In this document: piece after piece, positions 1-9,986 of the stretch
Layout: each line of letters starts with the position of its first letter
Position numbering within the stretch: position 1 is the first letter of the stretch
DNA from: Lachnospiraceae bacterium
GTDB taxonomy: Bacteria; Bacillota; Clostridia; Lachnospirales; Lachnospiraceae
Direction of reading: 5' to 3'
DNA: 41,466 nucleotides
NCBI GenBank assembly: GCA_024695145.1
Contig: JAILIS010000015.1
Coordinates: 1 to 41,466 of the forward strand
Made by a program: the position numbers and the translations under genes
The notes under the pieces: generated by a model
The model's database searches: none
Seen by the model: the letters and a program-made list of their open reading frames with translations, nothing else
What the model was told of the DNA's origin: nothing

Positions 1-21
1 GCAAGAATTAATAAACAAAAG

Positions 22-67
22 AACTGACCTTGGAAAGACAGTTTAGTGATCTTTCACAAGGTCTGTT
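22..67. terminator. Hairpin, terminator-like in both directions
   Basis: A long imperfect inverted repeat pairs AACTGACCTTG with CAAGGTCTGTT, continues into AAAGA/TCTTT, and has one mismatch and one bulge. T-rich sequence follows on either strand (TTCTTTTGTTT on the minus side). It follows the end of the degraded minus-strand reading frame at 78-310, so it probably terminates that former transcript. Confidence 0.5.
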
Positions 68-77
68 ACTATTGTTT

Positions 78-310
78 TATTTAATTCTTTCAGGATAAGA
101 CAGTTTACCTCTTGGAGGATAATCTGCTTTGCCCTTGGACACAAGAAACTATTCCAGCTCTTTTAACAATCTCGTATAAGTGGTAAAATCTCCGGTCATC
201 TGTACCTTGGGTCGATAGAATGACTGCTACAGCACATTGAAAAATTCATATTCTGCCTGTGATGCCGACACAACATCCTTATTACTCTGATAAAAGAAGA
301 AAAGAAAAAG
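78..310 (-). pseudogene. Degraded coding remnant, unknown family
   Basis: Read on the minus strand, one frame gives protein-like sequence of about 75 residues interrupted by two TAG codons (about 227-229 and 149-151). It ends in a TAA at about 78-80, just before a terminator-like hairpin. Recognisable stretches include KDVVSASQAEYEFFNVL, FYRPKVQMTGDFTTYTRLL and KGKADYPPRGKLSYPERIK. The polar composition and the clean end before a hairpin suggest the 3' part of a real gene, but no start or intact frame survives. I do not recognise the family. A relic of a mobile element downstream of guaA is possible but unproven. Confidence 0.3.
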
Positions 311-336
311 TCAAAATCCAAGAAGAAATAAAAAGA

Positions 337-386
337 AAGGCCTTACCGATTCTCCATCCAATATGAATCAGTAAGGTCTTTTATTA
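337..386 (-). terminator. Rho-independent terminator
   Basis: A 16-bp stem (337-352 with 365-380, broken by minor wobble) carries a 12-base loop. On the minus strand it is followed by a T-rich tract (CTTTCTTTTTATTTC). It sits right after the TAA at 384-386 that closes the short minus-strand frame at 384-488. Confidence 0.6.
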
Positions 387-488
387 TTGTGGTATGAGTC
401 GAACTGCCAGTTCGAAAACGCTCCGCATATCCTCACTGTAGAGCATCCGCCCTATATTGTCGTGAATACCGGCTTTCGGTTTAGCAAG
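384..488 (-). pseudogene. Possible C-terminal fragment of a lost gene
   Basis: A 34-codon open stretch on the minus strand has no start codon of its own. It opens after a TAG at 489-491 and ends in TAA immediately before a terminator. The translation ends in NIGRMLYSEDMRSVFELAV and reads like a genuine helical protein C-terminus. It lies between guaA and the terminator, so it could be the tail of an integrated element whose body was deleted. No family was recognised and the call is weak. Confidence 0.2.
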
Positions 489-529
489 CTAACCTCTATC
501 CGTTATTCACAACAATACAGTTCATTTTT

Positions 530-551
530 GTTGCCAAATCGTTGCCAATTC
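530..551. repeat. 11-bp tandem direct repeat beside guaA
   Basis: GTTGCCAAATC is followed directly by GTTGCCAATTC, one mismatch in 11. On the minus strand this reads as two TTGGCAAC motifs. Closely spaced direct repeats next to a gene 3' end are typical of arm-type binding sites for tyrosine integrases. That role here is inference. Confidence 0.5.
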
Positions 552-605
552 TTAAACAAATACGCTTGCAGCCCGCATAAATACTGGGTTCTTTTTAATA
601 AAAAA

Positions 606-2147
606 TCACTCGTACTCTATCGTTCCCGGGGGTTTGCTGGTAAGATCGAACATTACACGGTTGACACCCTTTACTTCGTTGATGATGCGGCGCATGCACG
701 TTTGCTGTACCTCAAACGGGATCTCACAGCATTCCGCCGTCATAAAGTCTGTCGTGTTCACGGCACGAAGGACAACGGCATAATCATATGTCCTGAAATC
801 ACCCATCACACCGACGGAACGCATATTTGAAAGAGCCGCAAAATACTGCCCGGGTCTTTGTTTCAGATCAGCCTTATCAACCTCCCCGCGAAAGATGGCA
901 TCCGCTTCCTGTACGATCCTCACCTTTTCCGCCGTTACCTCTCCTACTATACGTACTCCCAGACCCGGACCGGGAAAAGGCTGTCTGCCAACCAGAGCTG
1001 TGGGCAGACCGATCTGTTTTCCGGCACGTCTTACCTCATCCTTAAACAGCATTCTTAAGGGTTCGATGATCTCTTTGAAATCCACACAGTCCGGCAGGCC
1101 TCCGACATTATGATGGGATTTTATAACTGCTGATTTACCGAGCCCCGATTCTATGACATCGGGATAAATAGTACCCTGTACGAGAAAATCAACAGCCCCT
1201 ATCTTCTTTGCCTGTTCCTCGAAAACACGGATAAATTCCTCTCCTATGATCTTGCGCTTGTCTTCCGGTTCCGTAACACCGGCAAGTTTTGAGTAAAATC
1301 TGTCAGCGGCATTAACCCTGATAAAGTTAAGATCATAATTCCCGGAAGGTCCGAATACAGCCTCTACCTGATCTCCTTCATCCTTACGCAGAAGTCCGTG
1401 ATCCACAAACACGCATGTGAGATTCCGGCCGATGGCTTTACTCATAAGTACGGCAGCAACCGATGAATCGACACCGCCGGAAAGAGCACAAAGAGCACGA
1501 CCGTCTCCAACCTTTTCCTTTATCATCTCAATCTGTCTGTCCACAAAGGAATCTATCTTCCAGTCTCCCGCACAGTTACAGATCGTATATACAAAATTGG
1601 AAATGATCTTGCGTCCTTCTCTCGTATGAGTGACTTCGGGATGAAACTGGGTGGCATACAGCCGCCTGTTGGGATCCTCCATGGCGGCGACCGGACATAC
1701 TTTCGAATGAGCGGTTATAACAAATCCGTCAGGTACTCTTTCTATATAATCTGTATGGCTCATCCATACATCCGTATCACTTTCTATACCGTGAAGGAGC
1801 CTGCTGGATGTATCCGCCGTGATCCCGGTCCTGCCGTATTCACTGACAGGGGCCGTTGTAACCTTACCTCCGAGCATATATGCCATAAGCTGCGAGCCGT
1901 AGCATATCCCGAGCACAGGGATGCCGAGTTCAAGTATGGCCTTATCGTAGTGGGGAGAACTTTCTTCATATACGCTGTTGGGACCGCCCGTGAAGATGAT
2001 CCCCTTTGGCTCCATCGCTCTTATCTCATCGAGCGTTATGGTGTATGGATGTACTTCCGCATAGACGTTACATTCCCTGACACATCTTGCTATCAGCTGG
2101 TTATACTGTCCTCCGAAATCAAGGACAAGGATCATTTCATTTTTCAT
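606..2147 (-). CDS. guaA: GMP synthase (glutamine-hydrolysing)
   Basis: Converts XMP to GMP with ATP and glutamine, the last step of guanine nucleotide synthesis, in the cytoplasm. The 513-residue protein has a class I glutamine amidotransferase domain (about 5-190) with catalytic C82 in GICYGSQ and H169/E171 in FHPE. The ATP pyrophosphatase domain follows, with the PP-loop SGGVDSS at 223-229. The C-terminal dimerisation domain ends in the usual [10 protein letters not shown]. The ATG at 2147 is preferred because AGGTGAG lies 4 bases before it; a GTG three codons upstream lacks a site. It lies downstream of gdhA beyond a hairpin. Its 3' end is a frequent integration target for genomic islands, and the DNA just beyond it is degraded here. 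Confidence 0.97.
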   Translation of the reverse strand: MKNEMILVLDFGGQYNQLIARCVRECNVYAEVHPYTITLDEIRAMEPKGIIFTGGPNSVYEESSPHYDKAILELGIPVLGICYGSQLMAYMLGGKVTTAPVSEYGRTGITADTSSRLLHGIESDTDVWMSHTDYIERVPDGFVITAHSKVCPVAAMEDPNRRLYATQFHPEVTHTREGRKIISNFVYTICNCAGDWKIDSFVDRQIEMIKEKVGDGRALCALSGGVDSSVAAVLMSKAIGRNLTCVFVDHGLLRKDEGDQVEAVFGPSGNYDLNFIRVNAADRFYSKLAGVTEPEDKRKIIGEEFIRVFEEQAKKIGAVDFLVQGTIYPDVIESGLGKSAVIKSHHNVGGLPDCVDFKEIIEPLRMLFKDEVRRAGKQIGLPTALVGRQPFPGPGLGVRIVGEVTAEKVRIVQEADAIFRGEVDKADLKQRPGQYFAALSNMRSVGVMGDFRTYDYAVVLRAVNTTDFMTAECCEIPFEVQQTCMRRIINEVKGVNRVMFDLTSKPPGTIEYE

Positions 2148-2158
2148 TTTTCTCACCT

Positions 2159-2188
2159 AAAATGCGGAGCCGTGTTTCAGGCTCCGCA
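2159..2188 (-). terminator. Hairpin between gdhA and guaA
   Basis: TGCGGAGCC pairs perfectly with GGCTCCGCA (2163-2171 with 2180-2188) around an 8-base loop. On the minus strand only a short TTTT tract follows before the guaA ribosome site. It is probably a partial terminator for gdhA that also sets guaA expression. Confidence 0.6.
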
Positions 2189-2250
2189 GTATTTATGTTA
2201 GAATCTGTCCCCGCTCAGGTGCCGCTCCGGCTGCCTGATCGAAGATCGCA

Positions 2251-3618
<1,368 letters not shown>

Positions 3619-3635
3619 TTAAATTATTATATGCA

Positions 3636-3669
3636 AAAAGGCGCACGAGTAACCTCTCGAGCGCCTTTG
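3636..3669 (-). terminator. Terminator after cstA
   Basis: AAAGGCGC (3637-3644) pairs with GCGCCTTT (3661-3668), and further pairing brings ACGAG against CTCG. The minus strand continues with a T tract (CCTTTTTGC). It ends the cstA transcript just upstream of gdhA. Confidence 0.75.
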
Positions 3670-3723
3670 CTCTTTAGCAATAATATACCAGCAAATTTCA
3701 ATTTGCAAGCACTAATTTAAAAT

Positions 3724-5442
3724 TTAAGCTGCCTTTGCTGAAGCCTGTTTTCTGAATGTCTGTACGCCCTCAACGATAAGGATGATGGCAAGCACAAACA
3801 TAGCAACGGCAAATACAAGCTGGAACCAGTCGCCCCACATAGCAGGATTCTCTGCAAGTCCGGCGATAGTCTTGCACAGGCTTATGATCTTCTGTGCCAG
3901 GAATGTAAGCGTAGCGATTAGCATGAAGCACATGGGGATATAGAACATCTTGTTGTTCTTGCCCACTTCACCGAGCCATGTAGCTACAGCCAGAAGCGCG
4001 ATACCTGCAAGGAGTTGGTTAGCTGCACCGAACAGTCCCCAGATCTGTGAAAGTGACAGACCACCGAGTACACAACCTACAACAACCATAAGTGTTGTAC
4101 CGAAGAGCGGATGAGCAAGGAGTTTTCTGATGCCCTTTGCATCCTTCCATGTTTCCTCGTCATCTGTAAGGAAAAGCTCCGAGAACATGAATCTTGAAAG
4201 TCTTGTACCTGTATCAAGTGATGTAAGTGCAAATACCGAAACTGCAAGTGTCAGAAGAGCATAGATCGTTGAATAAACCTTGGTCTCTTCTGTGCCGAAC
4301 ATTATTGCGATACCTGCTCCGAATGCTGCAGAAGGTGAACCGAAATCGCCGTTTGAAAACTTGCTCCAAACCATACCCACAGCGATAAGCGAGATGATAC
4401 CGAGCGCTGATTCGATAAGCATCGAACCGTATCCGATAGCCTTTGCGTTCTTCTCGTTGTCAAGCTGCTTACTTGATGTTCCTGTCGAGATAAGGCTGTG
4501 GAATCCGGAACAGGCTCCGCATGCCACTGTTATGAACAGTGCCGGGAACAAATTACCGATCTTTGTTGACCATCCCGTAAATGCGGGAAGAGTAAATGAA
4601 GCACTTCCCGAGAAAGCGGCAAACACGATACCGATGACCGCAAGACCCATCATTGCATAAAGCAGGAATGATGACAGATAATCACGGGGCTGCAGAAGGA
4701 TCCATACCGGAACCAGTGATGCAACCGCGATATATATACCTATGATTACGATCCATGCCGTACGTCCTATCGCAAGTCCGAAGTTAAGACCGATGATCGT
4801 GGAGATAACGATACCAACGATACCGATGATGGTTGCGGGAAGTGTCTTGATCCCTGCCCTGTTTGTAAGGAATCCGTAGATTATAGCAAGTATAATGAAC
4901 AAAAATGAGATCATTGCCGTGGTCTGGTTGCCGTTGGGAGCTGATACAAATCCGAACTGTCCCGCATCGTCAGCCGTAAAGAACGTACCTGCAACGACGT
5001 TAACAAATGATGCGATAACAAGGATAAGGACCAGAAGGGCAAATACGATGAAAAGCTTCTTTGCACGGGAACCCATTGAATCCTTGATGATCTCACCTAC
5101 TGATTTTCCTTCATGTCTGATAGATGCAAAAAGTGAACCGAAGTCCTGTAATCCTCCGAAGAATATACCACCGATTACACACCAAAGGAATACGGGTAAC
5201 CATCCGAACACTGCTGCCTGGATAGGTCCGTTAATAGGGCCAGCGCCGGCGATGGATGAAAAGTGGTGACCCATAAGTACTGCAGGCTTGGCTGCAACAT
5301 AGTCAACACCATCTTCGAGTTCAACGGCCGGTGTCTTCTTAGCGGGATCGATTCCCCACTGTTTTGCAAGCCAAGAGCCATAGTAGATATAGCCGATGAC
5401 AAGCAGGATGATAGCTGCGATGATGATTAATAATGCTGTCAT
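3724..5442 (-). CDS. cstA: CstA-family carbon starvation / pyruvate transporter
   Basis: A polytopic membrane protein of 572 residues with about 15 or more hydrophobic segments. The N-terminal CstA signature MGHHFSSIAGAGPINGP falls at residues 58-74. The family includes E. coli CstA and BtsT, which take up peptides or pyruvate under carbon limitation. This short form (about 570 rather than 700 residues) is common in Firmicutes. The start at 5442 has a strong AGGGAGGAGAG site. The gene is preceded by a small unknown gene 21 bases upstream, with which it probably shares a transcript. Substrate cannot be told from sequence; pyruvate or peptide uptake is by family. Confidence 0.9.
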   Translation of the reverse strand: MTALLIIIAAIILLVIGYIYYGSWLAKQWGIDPAKKTPAVELEDGVDYVAAKPAVLMGHHFSSIAGAGPINGPIQAAVFGWLPVFLWCVIGGIFFGGLQDFGSLFASIRHEGKSVGEIIKDSMGSRAKKLFIVFALLVLILVIASFVNVVAGTFFTADDAGQFGFVSAPNGNQTTAMISFLFIILAIIYGFLTNRAGIKTLPATIIGIVGIVISTIIGLNFGLAIGRTAWIVIIGIYIAVASLVPVWILLQPRDYLSSFLLYAMMGLAVIGIVFAAFSGSASFTLPAFTGWSTKIGNLFPALFITVACGACSGFHSLISTGTSSKQLDNEKNAKAIGYGSMLIESALGIISLIAVGMVWSKFSNGDFGSPSAAFGAGIAIMFGTEETKVYSTIYALLTLAVSVFALTSLDTGTRLSRFMFSELFLTDDEETWKDAKGIRKLLAHPLFGTTLMVVVGCVLGGLSLSQIWGLFGAANQLLAGIALLAVATWLGEVGKNNKMFYIPMCFMLIATLTFLAQKIISLCKTIAGLAENPAMWGDWFQLVFAVAMFVLAIILIVEGVQTFRKQASAKAA

Positions 5443-5463
5443 GTCTCTCTCCTCCCTTAAAGA

Positions 5464-5958
5464 TCATTTTAATATATTGCCAACAAGTTTCTTCATGCTG
5501 CGGCCCTGGTGGTTATAAAAAGCCGTACCCGAAGAACACTCGATCGCAACCAGTCTGTAATTGCTCCACCCGTAAAAACCGAACCGGTAACTCTTATAGT
5601 GGCGTCTCTTCCTGATGAGTTTTTTGGTCTCATAATCGATATCATCAGCTATGATGATAAGCGAAACATCCGTATTTCTGTGATCATACCCCGGCTTTAC
5701 TTTTGAAAGCCCGCGCTGCCATGCTGTCTCATCAAGCATTGAAAGTCCGGCACTGTCAAGCTCCTCACATTTGGCAAAATACACATATTCGCTTGTATTG
5801 ATATCCGCAACCTTGGCTGCTTTGATCAGATAATACTGTTCATTATGGGATTCAAATACAGCCTCGGCACAGAAAGGTTCTTCCGCATTTTCGGAAGTGA
5901 CATTGTAATAATTCTTAAACAGGGGAAGAAGCGCAGAAAGTGTCTCGTCTGTACTCAT
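5464..5958 (-). CDS. Conserved-looking soluble protein, unknown function
   Basis: A 164-residue protein with no signal peptide and no membrane segment, so presumably cytoplasmic. It begins with an acidic/aromatic stretch and ends with a basic, Tyr-rich part (KKLIRKRRHYKSYRFGFYG) and a final QGRSMKKLVGNILK tail. I do not recognise a named domain. The ribosome site GAGAGGGGG precedes the ATG. It lies 21 bases upstream of cstA and has its own candidate promoter at 6009-6037, so it is probably the first gene of a two-gene operon. A regulatory or accessory role for the CstA transporter is a guess from position only. Confidence 0.8.
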   Translation of the reverse strand: MSTDETLSALLPLFKNYYNVTSENAEEPFCAEAVFESHNEQYYLIKAAKVADINTSEYVYFAKCEELDSAGLSMLDETAWQRGLSKVKPGYDHRNTDVSLIIIADDIDYETKKLIRKRRHYKSYRFGFYGWSNYRLVAIECSSGTAFYNHQGRSMKKLVGNILK

Positions 5959-6008
5959 ATGATCCCCCTCTCACGATTTATCATGTAATATTAAATATTA
6001 CCTCATCT

Positions 6009-6037
6009 ATAGTACAATATATGGAATCATAATTCAA
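6009..6037 (-). promoter_or_regulatory. Candidate sigma-A promoter for the cstA operon
   Basis: On the minus strand TTGAAT (6032-6037) and TACTAT (6009-6014) are separated by exactly 17 bases, about 50 bases upstream of the small gene's ATG. The spacing is good and both hexamers are near consensus. Confidence 0.5.
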
Positions 6038-6124
6038 CTAAATCTACTATATAATAGAGCTTAACCGTTTAATATTCAAGATATTTTATTTATTTCGTTG
6101 AAAGACCGGGTGAAAAACAGTAAA

Positions 6125-7171
6125 ATGTTGCACATGCAAAAGTTCTCCCGTTATATAAAGTCAATAGGCGGCTGGTTCGTTGCGGCAGTGATCGCAGCGA
6201 TCATTTGCAATACGCTCTGTTTTGCGTTCTATGATCCATGTCAGGAGCTCGTACGTGAGCACGGTGCCACAACAGGCTATCTTCTGCCAGACAGTCACGG
6301 TGTATACGGACTCGAAGGCTATTGTATCGCAAACATCGACAGTTACGGATACGTAAACAGGGATATGGAGCGCTCCGATGATTATTACATTGTAGCCGGT
6401 GCGTCACATACCGAAGGTCTCTTTATTCCCGAAAGACTTCGTTACAGTGACCGTCTCAACGATATGCTTTATGATGACGGAAAACTGCATATAATAAACA
6501 TCGGAAAGAGCGGCAATTATTTATCCGTTGTATTACAGCATCTCGACGGAATACTCGGTGAATTTCCCGATGCCAAAGGCATCATCATCGAGACAGACTC
6601 GCTCGCATATGACACAAAAGCCCTGTACGATTCAATGATCCAGGCCGGATACGATCCGAACGAGACTGCGGGATCAATCCTGTCTTCAATGTCTTTAAGA
6701 TCACGCCTGTCAATAAAAGCCAAGCAGTATCTCCCTCTTCTGCGTCTTCTCCACAAGCAGTATTATACATACCGGGATTCAAAAAAATCAGAAGAGGCAG
6801 AAAGTGATATTCTGGACCCGGATTTCTGGCGCAGTGAATATGAGGGCGATTTTGAAACAGCTCTTGATGATCTGATGCATTTTATAAGGAGTAAAACGGA
6901 TAAACAGGTCATTATACTGTATCATCCCGCTGTCAGACTTATGGATGACGGAAGCATGAGGATACTTACAAACAATGCGGAGAGTTACTATAAAAAAGTC
7001 TGTGCCGCCAACGGTATTGATTTTGTAGATATGACAGATACGTTCCTTCGTGCTTACAATGAAGAACACATCATCCCCTACGGCTTTTCCAATACGACCC
7101 CGGGTGACGGACACGTAAACGCTGCCGCACACGAGATGATGGCCGAAGAACTTAAAAAGGTGATCCGATGA
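6125..7171 (+). CDS. Membrane-anchored SGNH-hydrolase-like protein, partner of MBOAT
   Basis: A 348-residue protein with one N-terminal membrane segment (about 16-37) and an extracytoplasmic domain. GASHTEG (92-98) looks like the SGNH block I serine, and GDGHVN near the C-terminus supplies the D328/H330 pair. It resembles the AlgJ/AlgX/DltD-like partners that move acyl groups onto a surface polymer. It overlaps the downstream MBOAT gene by 4 bases (ATGA), as expected for a pair working together. The start is uncertain: ATG 6125 has a GGGTGA about 11 bases upstream, while an in-frame TTG at 6098 has no visible site. A TATAAT at 6050-6055 may belong to its promoter. The polymer acylated is unknown. 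Confidence 0.8.
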   Translation: MLHMQKFSRYIKSIGGWFVAAVIAAIICNTLCFAFYDPCQELVREHGATTGYLLPDSHGVYGLEGYCIANIDSYGYVNRDMERSDDYYIVAGASHTEGLFIPERLRYSDRLNDMLYDDGKLHIINIGKSGNYLSVVLQHLDGILGEFPDAKGIIIETDSLAYDTKALYDSMIQAGYDPNETAGSILSSMSLRSRLSIKAKQYLPLLRLLHKQYYTYRDSKKSEEAESDILDPDFWRSEYEGDFETALDDLMHFIRSKTDKQVIILYHPAVRLMDDGSMRILTNNAESYYKKVCAANGIDFVDMTDTFLRAYNEEHIIPYGFSNTTPGDGHVNAAAHEMMAEELKKVIR

Positions 7172-8439
7172 ACATATTTCTCATAGTTCTTCTGATTATA
7201 AATTATATATTTTATTCTTTCCTTGATGCAGGCTCTCTTGCTCTTCTTATCGGGCTGTCGCTCTTTACATATGCCGGAGGAAGGTACGTTTATCATGTAA
7301 AGAGAACATCTCATACCGATACAAAAAAGATCTGCCTGGCAGTAATAGCCGTTCAGGTCGGGGTGCTGTGTTATTTCAAATATTTAAGCGGCGCTTCCCT
7401 TCCTGTCGGACTGTCATTTTATATGCTCATGGCCATCAGTTTTATCGCCGATGTTTACAGGGACGAATATTCACGCTTTCCTTCGCTGACGGAAGTTCTT
7501 GTATATATAAGCTTCTTCCCGACGGTCATATCGGGTCCGATAATGAAATCAAAGGATATGATCCCCCAGCTGTCTGCCCGCAAAAAGCTGACATTCGGAA
7601 GGGTTGAACGAGCGATCTGGCTTCTTGCCGCCGGCGTTTTCATGAAGTTCGTCATGGCTGACAGGCTGTCTGTCGCTGTTGACCGTGTATATGAAGCGCC
7701 TCTTGTTTACAGCGGGATCACGCTGTTTCTGACATCCGTTGCATATACCCTTCAGCTTCTGTTTGATTTTGCGGGATATTCATATATGGCAACAGCTGCC
7801 GCATCGCTTCTCGGTTATGATATCATGGCGAATTTCAATCTGCCGTACATCTCCGCCACTCCTTCCGAATTCTGGAGAAGATGGCACATAAGTCTTTCCA
7901 CGTGGCTTCGCGATTATGTATATATACCGCTCGGAGGCAGCCGCAAAGGTAAGATGCGCACCTACATAAACATATTTCTCGTTATGGTGATAAGCGGCCT
8001 CTGGCACGGCTCTACCGTAAACTTTCTCATATGGGGAATGCTTCACGGTCTCGGACAGGTCGTTCACAGATTTATTTCCGAAAACAGAAAAGATACGGTG
8101 AAAACTCCCCGTATCCTCTCTATGATCATAACTTTTCTGTTTGTAAACTTTTTGTGGATACCGTTTCGCATGCCGACCCTTGCCGGTGCATGGACGGTAT
8201 TCTCCCGCATAGTGACGCTCGCTCCCGGAGCCGCATACTACTATACATACACGTTTATCTTTGCCGGAGTGCTTCTCTTGACCGAGATAGCCGGTATTGT
8301 AAGAGCCAACGGCAACAATCCGTTAAAACCGCTGCCGCTTGATACAATGTACGGCCGCATAGCTCTGTGCGTCCTTATCATCGCAACAGGCATGTTCGCT
8401 TATTTCGGAAGCGGCGCATTTATCTACGCACAATTCTGA
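7168..8439 (+). CDS. MBOAT-family membrane O-acyltransferase (AlgI/DltB-like)
   Basis: A 423-residue multispanning membrane enzyme. Family hallmarks are present: the FFPTVISGPI segment, PSEFWRRWHISLSTWLRDY, the IPLGGSRKG turn, and SGLWHG with the invariant H280. MBOAT proteins transfer acyl groups from inside the cell to an acceptor outside, usually via a partner lipoprotein or SGNH protein, which is the upstream gene. No polymer synthesis genes (alginate, cellulose, dlt) lie nearby, so the acceptor may be a teichoic acid, exopolysaccharide or peptidoglycan made elsewhere. The gene ends only 8 bases before the convergent apt gene, with no terminator between. Confidence 0.92.
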   Translation: MNIFLIVLLIINYIFYSFLDAGSLALLIGLSLFTYAGGRYVYHVKRTSHTDTKKICLAVIAVQVGVLCYFKYLSGASLPVGLSFYMLMAISFIADVYRDEYSRFPSLTEVLVYISFFPTVISGPIMKSKDMIPQLSARKKLTFGRVERAIWLLAAGVFMKFVMADRLSVAVDRVYEAPLVYSGITLFLTSVAYTLQLLFDFAGYSYMATAAASLLGYDIMANFNLPYISATPSEFWRRWHISLSTWLRDYVYIPLGGSRKGKMRTYINIFLVMVISGLWHGSTVNFLIWGMLHGLGQVVHRFISENRKDTVKTPRILSMIITFLFVNFLWIPFRMPTLAGAWTVFSRIVTLAPGAAYYYTYTFIFAGVLLLTEIAGIVRANGNNPLKPLPLDTMYGRIALCVLIIATGMFAYFGSGAFIYAQF

Positions 8440-8447
8440 GCAAAAAC

Positions 8448-8972
8448 TTACTTTCCCTCGTATATGATCGCCGAATCGATATCATATCCGGACAGTCTCT
8501 GTCGTCCGGCAAGGCCGGCAAGTTCCATCAGGAACACGATCTTGACCACTTTTCCGCCAAGTCTTTCAACAAGCTTTGCAACAGCTTCGACCGTACCTCC
8601 CGTTGCGATAAGATCATCAACGAGAACGACACGCTGTCCCGGCGTGACAGCATCCGCATGAAGTTCTATGGAATCGGTCCCGTACTCAAGCTCATATTCC
8701 ATCGATACCGTCTCCCGGGGCAGTTTGCCGGGCTTTCGTGCGGGTATAAACGGCTTGTGAAGAAGATACGCCAGTGTCGCTCCGAATATGAAGCCTCTTG
8801 CTTCGATACCGACCACGACATCAAATTCCACTCCTTCGAGCATTTTCATATAAGAATCAACAGCAAGCCGGAACCCGTCTGCATCCTGCAGCACGGAAGT
8901 AACATCCCGAAATATTATCCCCTTCTCGGGAAAATCGGGAATACTCGTAATATACTCTTCTAGTTTTTTCAT
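8448..8972 (-). CDS. apt: Adenine phosphoribosyltransferase
   Basis: Salvages adenine to AMP with PRPP. The 174-residue length is typical. The PRPP-binding motif VVLVDDLIATGGT lies at 115-127, and the adenine-specific GIEARGFIFG loop and the RKPGKLPRE segment are present. A GGAG site precedes the ATG. It lies 24 bases downstream of rubrerythrin and is probably the last gene of the rluF-ligA-metA-dfx-rbr-apt run. It converges on the MBOAT gene. Confidence 0.96.
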   Translation of the reverse strand: MKKLEEYITSIPDFPEKGIIFRDVTSVLQDADGFRLAVDSYMKMLEGVEFDVVVGIEARGFIFGATLAYLLHKPFIPARKPGKLPRETVSMEYELEYGTDSIELHADAVTPGQRVVLVDDLIATGGTVEAVAKLVERLGGKVVKIVFLMELAGLAGRQRLSGYDIDSAIIYEGK

Positions 8973-8996
8973 TGTATTCTCCGGAATAACCCTTTT

Positions 8997-9536
8997 CTAG
9001 TAATTCTGTGCGCTGATCTCAAAATAGCTCTGAGGATGTGCACACACAGGGCATACATCGGGAGCATTTGTACCGACTACGATATGTCCGCAGTTCCTGC
9101 ACTCCCATACTTTTACTTCGCTCTTTGCAAACACTTCCTGAGCTTCCACATTATGAAGCAGTGCACGGTATCTTTCCTCATGCCTCTTCTCGATCGCGGC
9201 AACGCCTCTGAATTTTTCCGCAAGCTCGGGAAAACCTTCCTCTTCCGCTGTTTTGGCAAAACCCTCGTACATATCGGTCCATTCGTAGTTCTCACCGTCT
9301 GCAGCAGCTGCAAGATTCTCGGCTGTGGATCCTATTCCTTCAAGCTCCTTGAACCACAGCTTGGCATGTTCCTTCTCGTTGTCCGCAGTTGCCAGAAACA
9401 GTGCGGCTATCTGCTCAAATCCTTCTTTTTTTGCCTTAGAAGCAAAATATGTATACTTGTTCCTTGCCTGAGATTCGCCTGCAAAAGCAGCTTCAAGATT
9501 CTTCTCCGTCTGTGTTCCTGAATATTTGTTTCCCAT
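8997..9536 (-). CDS. rbr: Rubrerythrin
   Basis: A cytoplasmic diiron peroxidase that reduces hydrogen peroxide in anaerobes. The 179-residue protein has the four-helix ferritin-like domain with iron ligands E21, E54/H57 (NEKEH) and E116/H119 (EKRH). A C-terminal rubredoxin domain carries C146/C149 and C162/C165 (CRNCG, CPVCA). A strong AAGGAGAGAGG site precedes the ATG. It follows dfx by about 40 bases, pairing superoxide reduction with peroxide removal. Confidence 0.97.
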   Translation of the reverse strand: MGNKYSGTQTEKNLEAAFAGESQARNKYTYFASKAKKEGFEQIAALFLATADNEKEHAKLWFKELEGIGSTAENLAAAADGENYEWTDMYEGFAKTAEEEGFPELAEKFRGVAAIEKRHEERYRALLHNVEAQEVFAKSEVKVWECRNCGHIVVGTNAPDVCPVCAHPQSYFEISAQNY

Positions 9537-9575
9537 GTATCCTCTCTCCTTCCTGCTCTGTATTATCCGATCGAT

Positions 9576-9950
9576 TCAACTCTTCCATAAACTGTGAAGA
9601 TTGCAGTACGCATACGCCGCCACTGCCTCATCACCTTCACAAAGGCAGAAGCATGCCTGAGGTTTATCTCCCGGTGACAGTGATTTTCTCTGATTGCCCT
9701 GCTTTGTCTCGAGTGCTATCCACTCAATATAATGCTCATCAAGCATAGGATGCTCGGCACTTCCGACACTTACCGTAACTTTATTTCCGTCAGTTGACAC
9801 TACAGGTACATGTTTTTCAACCGAAGCATCGGTAGTTCCGGGAACAATCTCCTGCATGGCTTCCCCGCAACACATAATGGGAACCCCCGTACCTTTTACG
9901 ATCGCAACGATCTGTCCGCAGTGAGCGCAACGATAAAACTTCATTTCCAT
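9576..9950 (-). CDS. dfx: Desulfoferrodoxin (superoxide reductase, 2Fe type)
   Basis: Reduces superoxide to hydrogen peroxide without making oxygen, using electrons from rubredoxin. The 124-residue protein has the N-terminal desulforedoxin FeCys4 centre (C8, C11, C27, C28). The catalytic FeHis4Cys centre is H48, H67, H73, C116 and H119 (HPMLDEHYIEWI, CNLHSLW). The ATG at 9950 is chosen because GGAGG lies 8 bases upstream; the TTG two codons earlier would be too close. It sits directly upstream of rubrerythrin, which uses the peroxide it makes. Confidence 0.96.
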   Translation of the reverse strand: MEMKFYRCAHCGQIVAIVKGTGVPIMCCGEAMQEIVPGTTDASVEKHVPVVSTDGNKVTVSVGSAEHPMLDEHYIEWIALETKQGNQRKSLSPGDKPQACFCLCEGDEAVAAYAYCNLHSLWKS

Positions 9951-9986
9951 GTTCAAGTCCTCCTTCTTAAAGTAATAATGATTATA

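Noticed and set aside
387..830. 147-codon plus-strand open frame overlapping the guaA 3' end
   Set aside because: Most of it is antisense to guaA, it has no ribosome site, and the part outside guaA overlaps the degraded region.
2161..2188. Hairpin before guaA as a purine riboswitch
   Set aside because: A single perfect stem with an 8-base loop and no three-way junction or conserved loop bases.
8031..8963. Plus-strand open frames running over the MBOAT end and apt
   Set aside because: They are shadows of well-supported genes with no ribosome site or protein family.
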